Shown here in pieces: positions 25,404 to 33,886 of a stretch of DNA of 64,000 nt. This DNA is from Ectobacillus ponti. GTDB lineage: Bacteria; Bacillota; Bacilli; Bacillales; Bacillaceae_G. The notes under the pieces are model-generated. The model was not told the DNA's origin. It did not search any database and saw nothing but the letters and a program-made list of their open reading frames with translations. Within the stretch, counting starts at the first letter, position 1; each line of letters begins with the position of its first letter. The translations under genes and the position numbers were made by a program. The stretch lies in contig NZ_JANCLT010000016.1 of assembly GCF_024294785.1 (NCBI RefSeq), positions 1 through 64,000 of the forward strand. Reading direction: 5' to 3'.

Positions 25404-26849
25404 ATGGTACAGGTACAGACAAAGATGTTTATGGATGGAGCTTGGACTGATGCAGCAGGTTTGCGTCAGTCCCCTGTTTTCAATCCGGCCAATGGCGAAG
25501 AGATTGCGAGAGTTTCATATGGGGCGTATGAGGATGCGGTGCTGGCTGTTGAAGCGGCAAGCCGTGCTTTTTCTGTATGGTCCAAGGTGAGCGCTGAGGA
25601 ACGGGCGCATTATCTGCGAAAGGTGTATCAGCTGATCTATGAGGATGCGGACCGGCTTGCAGAAATTATGACGCTTGAACAGGGCAAGCCATTTGCGGAA
25701 GCGAAGGGCGAGGTGCTTTGGGGTGCCGATTTTATGCTTTGGTATGCTGAAGAAGCACGCCGTGTGTATGGGGAAATTGTTCCCCCTTATAAGACAACAC
25801 AAAAGATTCTTGTGCAGCGCCATCCCATTGGCGTAGTAGGGGCGATCACGCCTTGGAATTTTCCCTCTTCCATGATTACACGCAAGCTGGCGCCTGCTCT
25901 TGCTGCAGGATGTACGGCAGTGGTAAAGCCTGCGCCTGAAACCCCGTTGTCCGCCATTGCATTATTTGAGATTTTTGAAAAGGCCGGGCTGCCAAAGGGA
26001 ACAGTCAATCTGGTGCTTGGCGATGCGGCAGGCATCGGGCGGGCCATGCTGGAGCACCCGGCAGTCAGAAAGCTGAGCTTTACCGGCTCCACTGAGGTAG
26101 GCAAAAGGCTTTTGGAGCAATCAGCGCAGCAGGTCAAGAAGATGTCGCTGGAGTTGGGCGGGCATGCGCCTTATATCGTATTTGAGGATGCTGATATGGA
26201 AGCGGCAGTTGACGGGCTGGTCATGAACAAATTTCAAAACAATGGGCAAACCTGCATCTGCGCAAACCGCATCTTCGTACAGGACACCATTGCGGAAGCT
26301 TTCATAGAGCGGTTCACTCAGAAGATGGCTGAGATCAGAATTGGTTCTGGGTTCACAGAAGGTGTGCATGCAGGGCCGCTGATTCATGAAAAAGCACTTC
26401 TGAAGGTGCAAGAGCATGTAGAGGATGCTGTATCGAAGGGAGCGCGGCTTGTTGCCGGGGGAGCGCGGCTGCAAGGAGGAGAATACGAATCCGGCTTTTA
26501 CTTTGCCCCGACGGTTTTGTGCCATGTCACGCCGGATATGAAGATATTCCAGGAGGAAACGTTTGGTCCTGTGGCACCCATCATGACCTTCCGCACAGAG
26601 GAGGAAGCAGTGGAGCTTGCCAACAACACCCCTTACGGCCTGGCTGCTTATTTCTATACAAAGGATATGGGCAGAACGATGCGGGTGGCGGATGCATTGG
26701 CATACGGCATGATTGGAATTAATGAAGCAGTTCTTGGCTATGTCCAGGCACCGTTTGGCGGGATTAAGCAGAGCGGCTTTGGCCGGGAAGGCGGCAGGCA
26801 AGGGATTGATGATTATCTGGAATATAAGTATTTGAATCTAAATTTCTAG
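25404..26849 (+). CDS. Aldehyde dehydrogenase, succinate-semialdehyde dehydrogenase-like
   Basis: This 481-residue NAD(P)-dependent aldehyde dehydrogenase has the conserved GVVGAITPWNFPSSM segment, FTGSTEVGK for cofactor binding, the general-base glutamate in LELGGHAP and the catalytic cysteine in NGQTCICANR. The CICANR context and overall pattern are closest to GabD-type semialdehyde dehydrogenases, which oxidise omega-semialdehydes to dicarboxylates. It likely acts late in the pathway, making an acid that enters central metabolism. AGGAGGAAA precedes ATG 25404. The specific semialdehyde is not determinable. Confidence 0.93.
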   Translation: MVQVQTKMFMDGAWTDAAGLRQSPVFNPANGEEIARVSYGAYEDAVLAVEAASRAFSVWSKVSAEERAHYLRKVYQLIYEDADRLAEIMTLEQGKPFAEAKGEVLWGADFMLWYAEEARRVYGEIVPPYKTTQKILVQRHPIGVVGAITPWNFPSSMITRKLAPALAAGCTAVVKPAPETPLSAIALFEIFEKAGLPKGTVNLVLGDAAGIGRAMLEHPAVRKLSFTGSTEVGKRLLEQSAQQVKKMSLELGGHAPYIVFEDADMEAAVDGLVMNKFQNNGQTCICANRIFVQDTIAEAFIERFTQKMAEIRIGSGFTEGVHAGPLIHEKALLKVQEHVEDAVSKGARLVAGGARLQGGEYESGFYFAPTVLCHVTPDMKIFQEETFGPVAPIMTFRTEEEAVELANNTPYGLAAYFYTKDMGRTMRVADALAYGMIGINEAVLGYVQAPFGGIKQSGFGREGGRQGIDDYLEYKYLNLNF

Positions 26850-26865
26850 GAGAGGGGGAAGGCCC

Positions 26866-27879
26866 ATGAGCATCACATTTACAGGTGTGACAAAGTCTTA
26901 TCCGGGATCGGAGATAAAAGCTGTAGATCATGTAGACCTTTCCATTGAGGATGGGGAATTTATTGTCATTCTCGGTCCATCCGGCTGCGGGAAGACGACG
27001 CTGTTGAAAATGGTGAACCGTCTGTTTGAGCCGACAGCAGGAACGATTGCAATTGACGGGACAGACATCACTTCTTTAAAGGTGGAAACGCTGCGAAGAC
27101 GCATCGGGTATGTCATTCAGCAAAATGGATTATTCCCGCATATGTCCATTGAGGAGAATATCGCAGTCGTTCCTAAATTGCTCGGCTGGGATAAGGAGCG
27201 TATCCGTGCCCGTGTAGAGGAACTCTTGGATCTTGTCCATTTGGATCAGCAGGTGTTTCGGAAGCGGTATCCCCGCCAGCTTTCCGGCGGCCAGCAGCAG
27301 CGTGTCGGCATTGCGAGGGCCATGGCGGCCGATCCGGCCATTCTGCTGATGGATGAGCCGTTTGGCGCAATTGATGCGATTACAAGAATTAGCCTGCAGG
27401 ATGAGCTGCTGCGTATCCATAAGCAGCTGCACAAAACGATTATGTTTGTCACACATGATGTGGAAGAGGCTTTTAAGCTGGCAGACCGCATTATTATTAT
27501 GCAGAGCGGCAAGGTTGTCCAATTCGCTTCACCAGGGCAGATTATGGCACAGCCTGCCAATGATTTTGTCAAGCAGCTGGTGGGAGTGGACGATATGCAG
27601 CGCCGCATCAACGTCTTGAAAATGCGCGACCTGCTGCCGGTGCAAGAAGGAAGCGGGGGTCCGTTGCACATGGGTCCGGATACAGTATCTGTTCTGCATG
27701 CGGCAAAGGATGTGCTGGCCCGGTTTATTGAAACAAAAGCGGAATCTCTTAAAGTGCTGGACAGCAAGCAGCGTCTGATTACTACCATGACTCTAATGGA
27801 GTTTATGAGAAAGCTGGGGAGCATGGGGGCGGCTCACGCAGATGATGAGGCGCCAAAGAGAACAAATCATGTTATCTAG
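26866..27879 (+). CDS. ABC transporter ATPase, OpuCA/ProV type
   Basis: This 337-residue ATPase has Walker A GPSGCGKTT, the Q-loop IQQNGLFPHM, the signature LSGGQQQR and Walker B ILLMDEPFGAID. The C-terminal 80 residues form an extension where OpuCA-type proteins carry CBS domains, here shortened. It energises the two permeases encoded upstream, although an aldehyde dehydrogenase gene separates them, which is unusual for Opu operons. GGAGAGGGGGAAGG precedes ATG 26866. Its last codons overlap the start region of the aspartase-family gene. Confidence 0.94.
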   Translation: MSITFTGVTKSYPGSEIKAVDHVDLSIEDGEFIVILGPSGCGKTTLLKMVNRLFEPTAGTIAIDGTDITSLKVETLRRRIGYVIQQNGLFPHMSIEENIAVVPKLLGWDKERIRARVEELLDLVHLDQQVFRKRYPRQLSGGQQQRVGIARAMAADPAILLMDEPFGAIDAITRISLQDELLRIHKQLHKTIMFVTHDVEEAFKLADRIIIMQSGKVVQFASPGQIMAQPANDFVKQLVGVDDMQRRINVLKMRDLLPVQEGSGGPLHMGPDTVSVLHAAKDVLARFIETKAESLKVLDSKQRLITTMTLMEFMRKLGSMGAAHADDEAPKRTNHVI

Positions 27880-29134
27880 CACACTGTATGGGGAACAGAC
27901 AAAGCGTACAGTGAACAATATGAGCTATACAGGAAGGACTCTTTCGCAATACCCGCTGTATATCCAGGCTCTGGCAGAAGTGAAGCAGGCAGCTGCCATG
28001 GCAAACTGTGAGGCAGGAGCGATTTCACAGGAGATTTGCTCCGCTATCGTCGCTGCTTGCCGCTCCATCATGGCCGGACAGCATCACGACCAATTTCCCG
28101 TTGATGTATATCACGGCGGTGGAAGCATCGGCACCAATATGAACATGAATGAGGTGTTGGCAGCACTCACTGCCGTTCCTGCCGCCCAAATTAACTTGTC
28201 CCAGTCCACAGCGGACGTGTGCTTTACAGCCTTGCGAATTGCATTAATTCGCCGGGCACAGCCATTGCTTGCCGTGCTGCGGCGATGCATAGAGGCGCTT
28301 AGGCAAAAAGGTGAGGAATTCACAGGAATGGAGACGATTTCCCGCACATGCCTGCAAGATGCCATGCGTACTTCGCACGGTGTCCTTTTTCAAGCATGTG
28401 CTGCGAATCTGGAAAAGCACGTGGTTCAACTGGAGGAACGGATACAAGACTTGCATCAAGTGAATCTGGGGGGCACTGTCATCGGGTCTGGAACAGGCGC
28501 GAGCCAGGCCTACCGGGACCATATTCTTTCCTGCCTGCAGAAGGTGACGGATATGCCGCTCCGCCATCGTTCCAATCTATACGAGGCGGCACAGTATCCG
28601 GACGATTTGGCGGCTTGCTCGGGTGCACTCCGCATGATGAGCGCGAACCTGCTGAAGTTTGCGAAGGACTTGCGTCTGCTGTCCTCTGGACCGGAGGCAG
28701 GCTTTGCCGAGCTGAAGCTTCCGGCTGTGCAGGCGGGCTCTTCCTTTTTTCCAGGCAAGGTGAACCCTGTCATTCCGGAGATGCTCGTGCAATGCAGCTT
28801 GCTGGTAAGCGGCCGCGATCATACCATTCAGGCGGCACTGGAGCATGGGGAGCTGCAGCTCAACATCTGGGACGGCATGATGGGGATGCTTCTCTATGAA
28901 AATATGGAAATGCTTACACATGCACTGCAAAATTTCTATGACTATTGCCTCGTCGGCATTGAAGTGAATCAGGAAAGAAGCTCGTTATACGCTGCCAGTT
29001 CTATCCCATTGGTGGTGGAGCTGACAGAGCAATATGGATATGAACAAGTATCCGGCTGGCTGCAGACAGAGTCTGTCCAGCAGGTGCAGAGAAAGCTGAA
29101 GGAGGAGAGGAAGCATGACGAACGCAACACATGA
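27869..29134 (+). CDS. Aspartase/fumarase-superfamily lyase
   Basis: This 421-residue protein has the aspartase/fumarase signatures: SIGTNMNMNEV near residue 90, GTVIGSGTGASQAY in the middle and the catalytic loop GSSFFPGKVNPVIPE (family GSSxMPxKxN) near residue 290. The superfamily eliminates an amine or hydroxyl from the beta position of a carboxylate, releasing fumarate or an analogue. In an operon with amine-type uptake, release of ammonia or a methylamine from a betaine-like substrate is a reasonable guess. The 'MPxK' methionine is replaced by Phe. The frame opens at 27842 inside the ATPase gene; ATG 27869 has a better upstream purine run. Confidence 0.9.
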   Translation: MLSSTLYGEQTKRTVNNMSYTGRTLSQYPLYIQALAEVKQAAAMANCEAGAISQEICSAIVAACRSIMAGQHHDQFPVDVYHGGGSIGTNMNMNEVLAALTAVPAAQINLSQSTADVCFTALRIALIRRAQPLLAVLRRCIEALRQKGEEFTGMETISRTCLQDAMRTSHGVLFQACAANLEKHVVQLEERIQDLHQVNLGGTVIGSGTGASQAYRDHILSCLQKVTDMPLRHRSNLYEAAQYPDDLAACSGALRMMSANLLKFAKDLRLLSSGPEAGFAELKLPAVQAGSSFFPGKVNPVIPEMLVQCSLLVSGRDHTIQAALEHGELQLNIWDGMMGMLLYENMEMLTHALQNFYDYCLVGIEVNQERSSLYAASSIPLVVELTEQYGYEQVSGWLQTESVQQVQRKLKEERKHDERNT

Positions 29135-30623
29135 AATGGCCGGTCCGAAGCTCGCATGGGCAAAGGAATGGCTGCAGACAACAAAGCGGCTGTACATAGG
29201 GGGCGAATGGTGTGAGGGGGCGGGACAGCTCATTCAGTCTACAAATCCTGCCAATGGGAATGTGCTCGGATCATTCACCGGTGCCGAAAAGGAAGATGTA
29301 GACCGGGCTGTCGCTGCAGCCAGACAGGCATTTGAGGCCGGTGCTTGGGCGGACATGAGCAGAAAAGAACGCGGGCGCGCGCTCATGCGGATTGCCGCTG
29401 CCATACGTGAGTACCATGCAGAGCTGGCCACACTGGAAGCTTTGGACAATGGCAAGCTCTACAAGGAAGCCTATATAGATGATGTAACGGAAGCAGCCGA
29501 CTTATTCGAGTATTACGCGGGTTGGGTGGATAAGTATTACAGCGAAGTCAATCCGGTGGAAGGAAACTTCCTCAGCTTTACAACAAGAGATCCGATCGGT
29601 GTATGCGGCCAGATTGTACCGTGGAATTTCCCTATTGTGATGGGTGTATGGAAGCTGGCGCCGGCGCTGGCCATGGGCAACACAGTTGTGTTCAAGCCTT
29701 CCAGTGTGACCTCCTATTCCGCTATCCGTCTGTTTGAAATCATTGATGAGGCTGCTATTCTTCCGCCGGGCGTCATCAACTTAATTCTGGGCGAGGGACG
29801 AATTGGCTCATATATTACCCAGCACATGGATGTCAATAAGGTTTCCTTTACCGGCAGCACCCAGGTCGGCCGCAAGCTTGTGCACGATTCAGCAGATTCC
29901 AACCTGAAGCCTGTGACCTTGGAGCTGGGCGGGAAATCCCCGAATATCCTGTTTGCCGACGCCCCCAACCTGGAGGCAGCTATTGAGCGCTCATTTTACG
30001 GACTATTTACCCATAAAGGCGAGAAATGCTCCGCGCCAACCCGCTTATTTGTCGAGCAAAGCATCTATGAGCAGGTGGTGGAGCGGTTAGCCGACAAGGC
30101 AAACGGCTATCGGCTGGGCGACCCGTTTGATCCAAACAGTGATCAGGGGCCTCAGGTTTCCAAGGCGCATATGGAGAGCATTCTGCGTTATATCGAAATT
30201 GGGGTAAAGGAAGGGGCCCGGCTTGCTGCGGGAGGCATGCGGGATGTATCGGGAGAAAATGCCAATGGCTATTATGTACGTCCTACCATCTTTGCGGATG
30301 TAAGCAATGACATGACCATTGCACAGGAGGAAATTTTTGGGCCGGTTCTTGTTGTGATTCCTTTCGCCGGGGAAGAAGAGGTCATCCGGATGGCCAACGA
30401 TACGATTTACGGTCTTGCTGCCGGCCTTTGGACCAATGATGTCAGCAGGGCACACCGCGTCGCCAAAAGGCTGGATGCGGGGCAGGTATTTGTGAACCGG
30501 TATGGCTGCTATGACTTTGCGAGCCCCTTCGGAGGCGTGAAGCAAAGCGGCTGGGGAAAAGAGTATGCCGTGCATTCCCTGCAGTCCTATACAAAAACAA
30601 GAGCGATTTGGATCAGCTATTAA
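29115..30623 (+). CDS. Aldehyde dehydrogenase, betaine-aldehyde-dehydrogenase-like class
   Basis: This 502-residue aldehyde dehydrogenase has [16 protein letters not shown], the cofactor segment [10 protein letters not shown], the base glutamate in LELGGKSPN and the catalytic cysteine in [10 protein letters not shown]. It is a different subgroup from the first aldehyde dehydrogenase of the operon, closer to the general ALDH1/betaine-aldehyde group. ATG 29115 overlaps the lyase gene end by 20 bases and has AGGAGAGG upstream. Two aldehyde and two alcohol dehydrogenases in one operon suggest that alcohol-to-acid steps are carried out twice, or on two products. Confidence 0.94.
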   Translation: MTNATHEMAGPKLAWAKEWLQTTKRLYIGGEWCEGAGQLIQSTNPANGNVLGSFTGAEKEDVDRAVAAARQAFEAGAWADMSRKERGRALMRIAAAIREYHAELATLEALDNGKLYKEAYIDDVTEAADLFEYYAGWVDKYYSEVNPVEGNFLSFTTRDPIGVCGQIVPWNFPIVMGVWKLAPALAMGNTVVFKPSSVTSYSAIRLFEIIDEAAILPPGVINLILGEGRIGSYITQHMDVNKVSFTGSTQVGRKLVHDSADSNLKPVTLELGGKSPNILFADAPNLEAAIERSFYGLFTHKGEKCSAPTRLFVEQSIYEQVVERLADKANGYRLGDPFDPNSDQGPQVSKAHMESILRYIEIGVKEGARLAAGGMRDVSGENANGYYVRPTIFADVSNDMTIAQEEIFGPVLVVIPFAGEEEVIRMANDTIYGLAAGLWTNDVSRAHRVAKRLDAGQVFVNRYGCYDFASPFGGVKQSGWGKEYAVHSLQSYTKTRAIWISY

Positions 30624-30638
30624 GAGGGGGAAGCAAAC

Positions 30639-31766
30639 ATGAATATGACCGCAGCAGTCATGACGGAAGCGGGGAAGCCGCTGGAAATCCGCACGGTGCA
30701 GCTGGCGTCGCCGAAGTCAAAGGAAGTATTGGTGAAGGTGGCGGCCACAGCCGTTTGCCATAGCGATTACAATGCACTGCAGGATGAAACAACGCCTGCT
30801 CCGAGTGTTCTTGGGCACGAAGGCGCCGGCATTGTGGTGGAGGTGGGTGCGGAGGTGCAGACAGTAAAGCCCGGCGACCGGGTTGTGCTGAGCTGGGTTC
30901 CTTTTTGCGGCACCTGTGAATTTTGCCAAACGGGGCAGGTGAATTTGTGCGAGTCTGCATTTGGCCCAATGTTTGAAGGGACGCTCTTAGATGGTACAAC
31001 ACGTTTGTCACAGGACGGAGAGAACATGTATCATTACTCCCTGCTGTCCACCTTTGCCGAGTATACAGTTGTGCCGGAGATGAGCTGTATTAAAATACCG
31101 GATGACATGCCCCTTACACAGGCTGCTTTGATCGGCTGCGGCGTTGCAACCGGCTATGGCGCAGCTGTTCGCGCTGCAGAGGTCAAGCCGGGCTCCACCG
31201 TTGCAGTATTCGGCATCGGCGGCGTAGGCATTAATGCGGTACAGGGCGCGCGCATTGCAGGCGCATCCCGGATCATTGCGGTCGATGTAAAGGAAAAGAA
31301 CCTGGAGCTGGCCAAAGCATATGGCGCCACCCATACGGTAAACGCAGCGGAAGAGGATGTTGTGGAAGCGATCCGGCAGCTGTCCGGCGGCTATGGCGCG
31401 CATTACGCCATAGATTGCTCGGGAAATACCATTTCCGCAGAGGGTGCGTGGAAGGCAACGAGAAAGGGAGGAACTGTCGTCTTTGTCGGCGCCTTTCATC
31501 CGGAAAAGCAGCTGAACCTGCCGGCTGGGGGCTTTCACCGGGTTGGAAAGGTGCTGAAGGGCAGCTTTTACGGAGATATCCACCCGTTTCGGGATTTCCC
31601 GATCCTGGCGCAGCTCTACCTGGATGGCAAGCTGAATTTGGATGATTTGGTCATCGAGAAGATCCAGCTTGCGGACATTAACCGTGCGTTTGACAGCTTT
31701 CACGACCGCAATGCCGTCAATGTCGGCCGAGTGGTGGTAGAATTTACGGGAGGAGAAGGAGCATGA
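30639..31766 (+). CDS. Zinc-dependent alcohol dehydrogenase
   Basis: This 375-residue medium-chain dehydrogenase has catalytic zinc ligands in AVCHSDYNAL and GHEGAGIV, a complete structural zinc loop CGTCEFCQTGQVNLC and the Rossmann motif VFGIGGVGINAVQGA. The pattern is nearest to class III-like or NDMA-type alcohol dehydrogenases. It oxidises a primary alcohol with NAD. AAGAGGGGG precedes ATG 30639. It follows the second aldehyde dehydrogenase by 15 bases and overlaps the iron-dependent alcohol dehydrogenase by four, so the three act together. Confidence 0.95.
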   Translation: MNMTAAVMTEAGKPLEIRTVQLASPKSKEVLVKVAATAVCHSDYNALQDETTPAPSVLGHEGAGIVVEVGAEVQTVKPGDRVVLSWVPFCGTCEFCQTGQVNLCESAFGPMFEGTLLDGTTRLSQDGENMYHYSLLSTFAEYTVVPEMSCIKIPDDMPLTQAALIGCGVATGYGAAVRAAEVKPGSTVAVFGIGGVGINAVQGARIAGASRIIAVDVKEKNLELAKAYGATHTVNAAEEDVVEAIRQLSGGYGAHYAIDCSGNTISAEGAWKATRKGGTVVFVGAFHPEKQLNLPAGGFHRVGKVLKGSFYGDIHPFRDFPILAQLYLDGKLNLDDLVIEKIQLADINRAFDSFHDRNAVNVGRVVVEFTGGEGA

Positions 31767-32926
31767 GACCGTTCCAATTCTCTTCCCGCACAGAGGTTGC
31801 CTATGGCATTCAGCGTGTTTCTTCCATTGGAGAAGACATTGCCAGACTTGGCGGCGGAAGCAAGGTTGTGCTTGTCACAGATCCCGGACTTGTGGCACTG
31901 GGGGTTGCGGAGCAGGTGTCCGAGCATATCCGCCAGGCAGGAATCGAAGTCCTTCTCTTCTCCAACGTCGCCAGTGATCCAAGTGCTGCATCCATTGATG
32001 AAGCAGCCGCCATCATTCGCGAGAGCAATGTAACGTGCGTCATCGGTCTTGGCGGCGGCTCTGCCATGGACGTTGCCAAGATGGCGGCGCTCACTGCGGG
32101 AGATCAGCAGCCGGCAGAGCATTATGCCCTGATGGCAAATCCGTTTCAGCCAAAAAAGATTGCTTCCATTATGATCCCGACAACGTCCGGAACAGGGGCC
32201 GAGGTAACAAGCACGGTTGTGTTCTCCACGAAGGAAAAGCGCAAAGTGTGGGGCTGGGATGCAAGCATGGCTCCAGAGCTGGCCGTGCTGGATCCGTCTC
32301 TGACAGTCGCACTCCCGCCGCATCTTACAGCCGCCACGGGCTTGGATGCACTGGTGCACGCCATGGAAGCGATGACGGGAAAGCGGCAGAATGCCATGAT
32401 TGAAGCGCTGAGCTTGCAAGCGATCCAGCTTATTTCAGCAAACCTGCCGCGTGTGCTGCTGCAGCCTGATGACCTGGATGCGCGCGGTGCCTTGAGCATC
32501 GGCGCGATGCTGGCAGGCATGGCGATTGAGCAGGGCGGTACGGGGATTGCACATTGCATAGGCCATGCATTAGGGACGCTGGGACGGATTCATCACGGCA
32601 GAGCCGTTGCAATTGCACTGTACACCGCCTATGAGTGGAATGTGGCCGGCGATGTGGCCGCACATGCGAAAATCGCGCGTGCTCTTGGTGCACAGGGGGA
32701 ATCGGCAGAGGAGCTGGCATATGCGGGAGGGCAGCGCTTCCGGCAGCTGGTAGAGGAATCCGGCATTAAGCTTTCCCTGCAGGAAGACGGACTGTCCAAG
32801 CTGGACGAAGACCGATTTGTGGAAACGATGCAGGCGGAAGAAAATGCACCGATGCGCCGCAATAACTGCCGGGAGACGACCGAAGAAGATTTACGCCGTT
32901 TTGCCAGAGCCATCCTGGCGTATTAA
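31763..32926 (+). CDS. Iron-containing (type III) alcohol dehydrogenase
   Basis: This 387-residue protein has the type III alcohol dehydrogenase pattern: GLGGGSAMDVAK for NAD binding, PTTSGTGAEVT, TAATGLDALVHAMEA and the metal-binding histidines in GIAHCIGHALG and IHHGRAVAIAL. The same family includes GbsB, which oxidises choline in Bacillus, alongside an aldehyde dehydrogenase. Here it overlaps the zinc dehydrogenase by four bases. The combination resembles choline-to-betaine oxidation genes, but the added lyase and enolase-superfamily enzymes point to further degradation. Substrate not proven. Confidence 0.95.
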   Translation: MRPFQFSSRTEVAYGIQRVSSIGEDIARLGGGSKVVLVTDPGLVALGVAEQVSEHIRQAGIEVLLFSNVASDPSAASIDEAAAIIRESNVTCVIGLGGGSAMDVAKMAALTAGDQQPAEHYALMANPFQPKKIASIMIPTTSGTGAEVTSTVVFSTKEKRKVWGWDASMAPELAVLDPSLTVALPPHLTAATGLDALVHAMEAMTGKRQNAMIEALSLQAIQLISANLPRVLLQPDDLDARGALSIGAMLAGMAIEQGGTGIAHCIGHALGTLGRIHHGRAVAIALYTAYEWNVAGDVAAHAKIARALGAQGESAEELAYAGGQRFRQLVEESGIKLSLQEDGLSKLDEDRFVETMQAEENAPMRRNNCRETTEEDLRRFARAILAY

Positions 32927-32927
32927 G

Positions 32928-33428
32928 ATGACGACGCTTCTCCTCATCTTTTGTATCCAAGTCGTGTATGTAGCCATGCTGACGCTCCGCTTGATTCTCA
33001 TTGTCAAAGGAGTGCGGTACCTGGCGGCATGTATGGGAGCGGTGGAGATTGGCATCTATGTCATCGGCTTTAAGCTCGTGCTGGATCACCTCGATACGCC
33101 TGTTCATTTTATCATCTACTGCATTGGCTACGGAGCGGGCATCCTGGCAGGGCTGAAGCTCGAGGAAAAGCTGGCCTTAGGCTATGTAACCATTCAGATT
33201 AATACAGCAGTAACGACCGGAGCACTTCACGAAGGCTTGCGGGAAAACGGCTATGGCGTCACCAGCTGGCCGGCAGAGGGGCGGGAAGGACTGCGCACCA
33301 TTGTAACGGTTGTGGTGAAACGAAAGTATGAGCAGCGTGTATATGAACTTGTGCGCAGCATTGACCCGGAATCTGTCATTGTTTCCTATGAGCCCAAATT
33401 TTTGCTGGGCGGTTTTTTTGTAAAGTGA
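32928..33428 (+). CDS. UPF0316/DUF2179-family membrane protein (YebE-like)
   Basis: This 166-residue protein begins with three membrane helices and ends in a DUF2179-type domain (ITVVVKRKY-like strands, then SIDPESVIVSYEPK). It matches the UPF0316 family, typified by B. subtilis YebE, of unknown function. The true start is ATG 32928, one base after the stop of the iron-dehydrogenase gene; upstream frame extension runs inside that gene. Its tight spacing makes it the last gene of the sigma-54 operon, although a role in catabolism is not obvious. Confidence 0.88.
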   Translation: MTTLLLIFCIQVVYVAMLTLRLILIVKGVRYLAACMGAVEIGIYVIGFKLVLDHLDTPVHFIIYCIGYGAGILAGLKLEEKLALGYVTIQINTAVTTGALHEGLRENGYGVTSWPAEGREGLRTIVTVVVKRKYEQRVYELVRSIDPESVIVSYEPKFLLGGFFVK

Positions 33429-33465
33429 GAGAAATGCCAAGAGGAATGATATACAGCTGAAGCAC

Positions 33466-33500
33466 AGCCGCTGATCCTTTTATGGGACAGCGGCTTGTTT
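33466..33500 (+). terminator. Terminator of the catabolic operon
   Basis: AGCCGCTG pairs with CAGCGGCT across a loop that itself can close with CC/GG pairs, followed by TGTTTATT. It lies 38 bases past the stop of the last operon gene. Confidence 0.8.
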
Positions 33501-33509
33501 ATTAGCAGA

Positions 33510-33665
33510 TAGTCCTATGGAACCTGGTGCTGCAAATGGCAAGGGTGCCGCGCAATGCAGGTCGAAAGGAGAATACCATGTCCTCTTGGAATATAAGAGC
33601 CTCCAACGAAAAAACAAGTAGCTCCCACCTTTTCAGCCGGCTATAGGGCTGGGGGAAGAACCGGA
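33510..33665 (+). pseudogene. Decayed fragment of the downstream nuclease/DUF2075 gene
   Basis: This non-coding stretch is a degenerate copy of about 35025-35180 in the nuclease/helicase gene. Clear matching blocks are ATGGCAAGGGTG (33536 against 35048), CATGTCCT, TGGAATATAA and GCCGG, with shifts and stops between them. It therefore represents a partial duplication, or the remains of a second copy of that gene, left between the catabolic operon and the Cys-rich protein gene. Confidence 0.75.
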
Positions 33666-33810
33666 AGGACAGTGAGTGGGTGCTTCATTTGAAATAATTT
33701 ACCTTTTATTACCTGTTTTGTTTGTAAATAGTTTGCCGAGAAAACATTATGAAAATATGGAAAATGTTATATAATTCTCTTTGTTGCCAATATATACTTC
33801 GGTGGGAGTA

Positions 33811-33882
33811 ATGGTGAAATTGGAAGCTGCCATTTCACTTGAAGAGCCCGAGACGAAGAAAAAACAAGGGGGGAAACAATAG
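33811..33882 (+). CDS. Possible 23-residue leader peptide
   Basis: ATG 33811 follows GGTGGGAG at good spacing, and a short frame encodes a charged 23-residue peptide ending KKKQGGKQ. It stops four bases before the start of the Cys-rich protein gene and covers the GGGGGG ribosome-like run. It may be a translational leader, but short frames like this arise by chance. Confidence 0.3.
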   Translation: MVKLEAAISLEEPETKKKQGGKQ

Positions 33883-33886
33883 GACT

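Noticed and set aside
22028-33428. Simple choline-to-betaine (GbsAB) operon
   Set aside because: An iron alcohol dehydrogenase, an aldehyde dehydrogenase and an OpuB-type importer fit, but the lyase, enolase-superfamily enzyme and extra dehydrogenases do not.
33560-33780. Structured RNA or riboswitch before the Cys-rich gene
   Set aside because: The hairpin-like parts are explained by the decayed copy of the nuclease/helicase gene. No known riboswitch core is visible.
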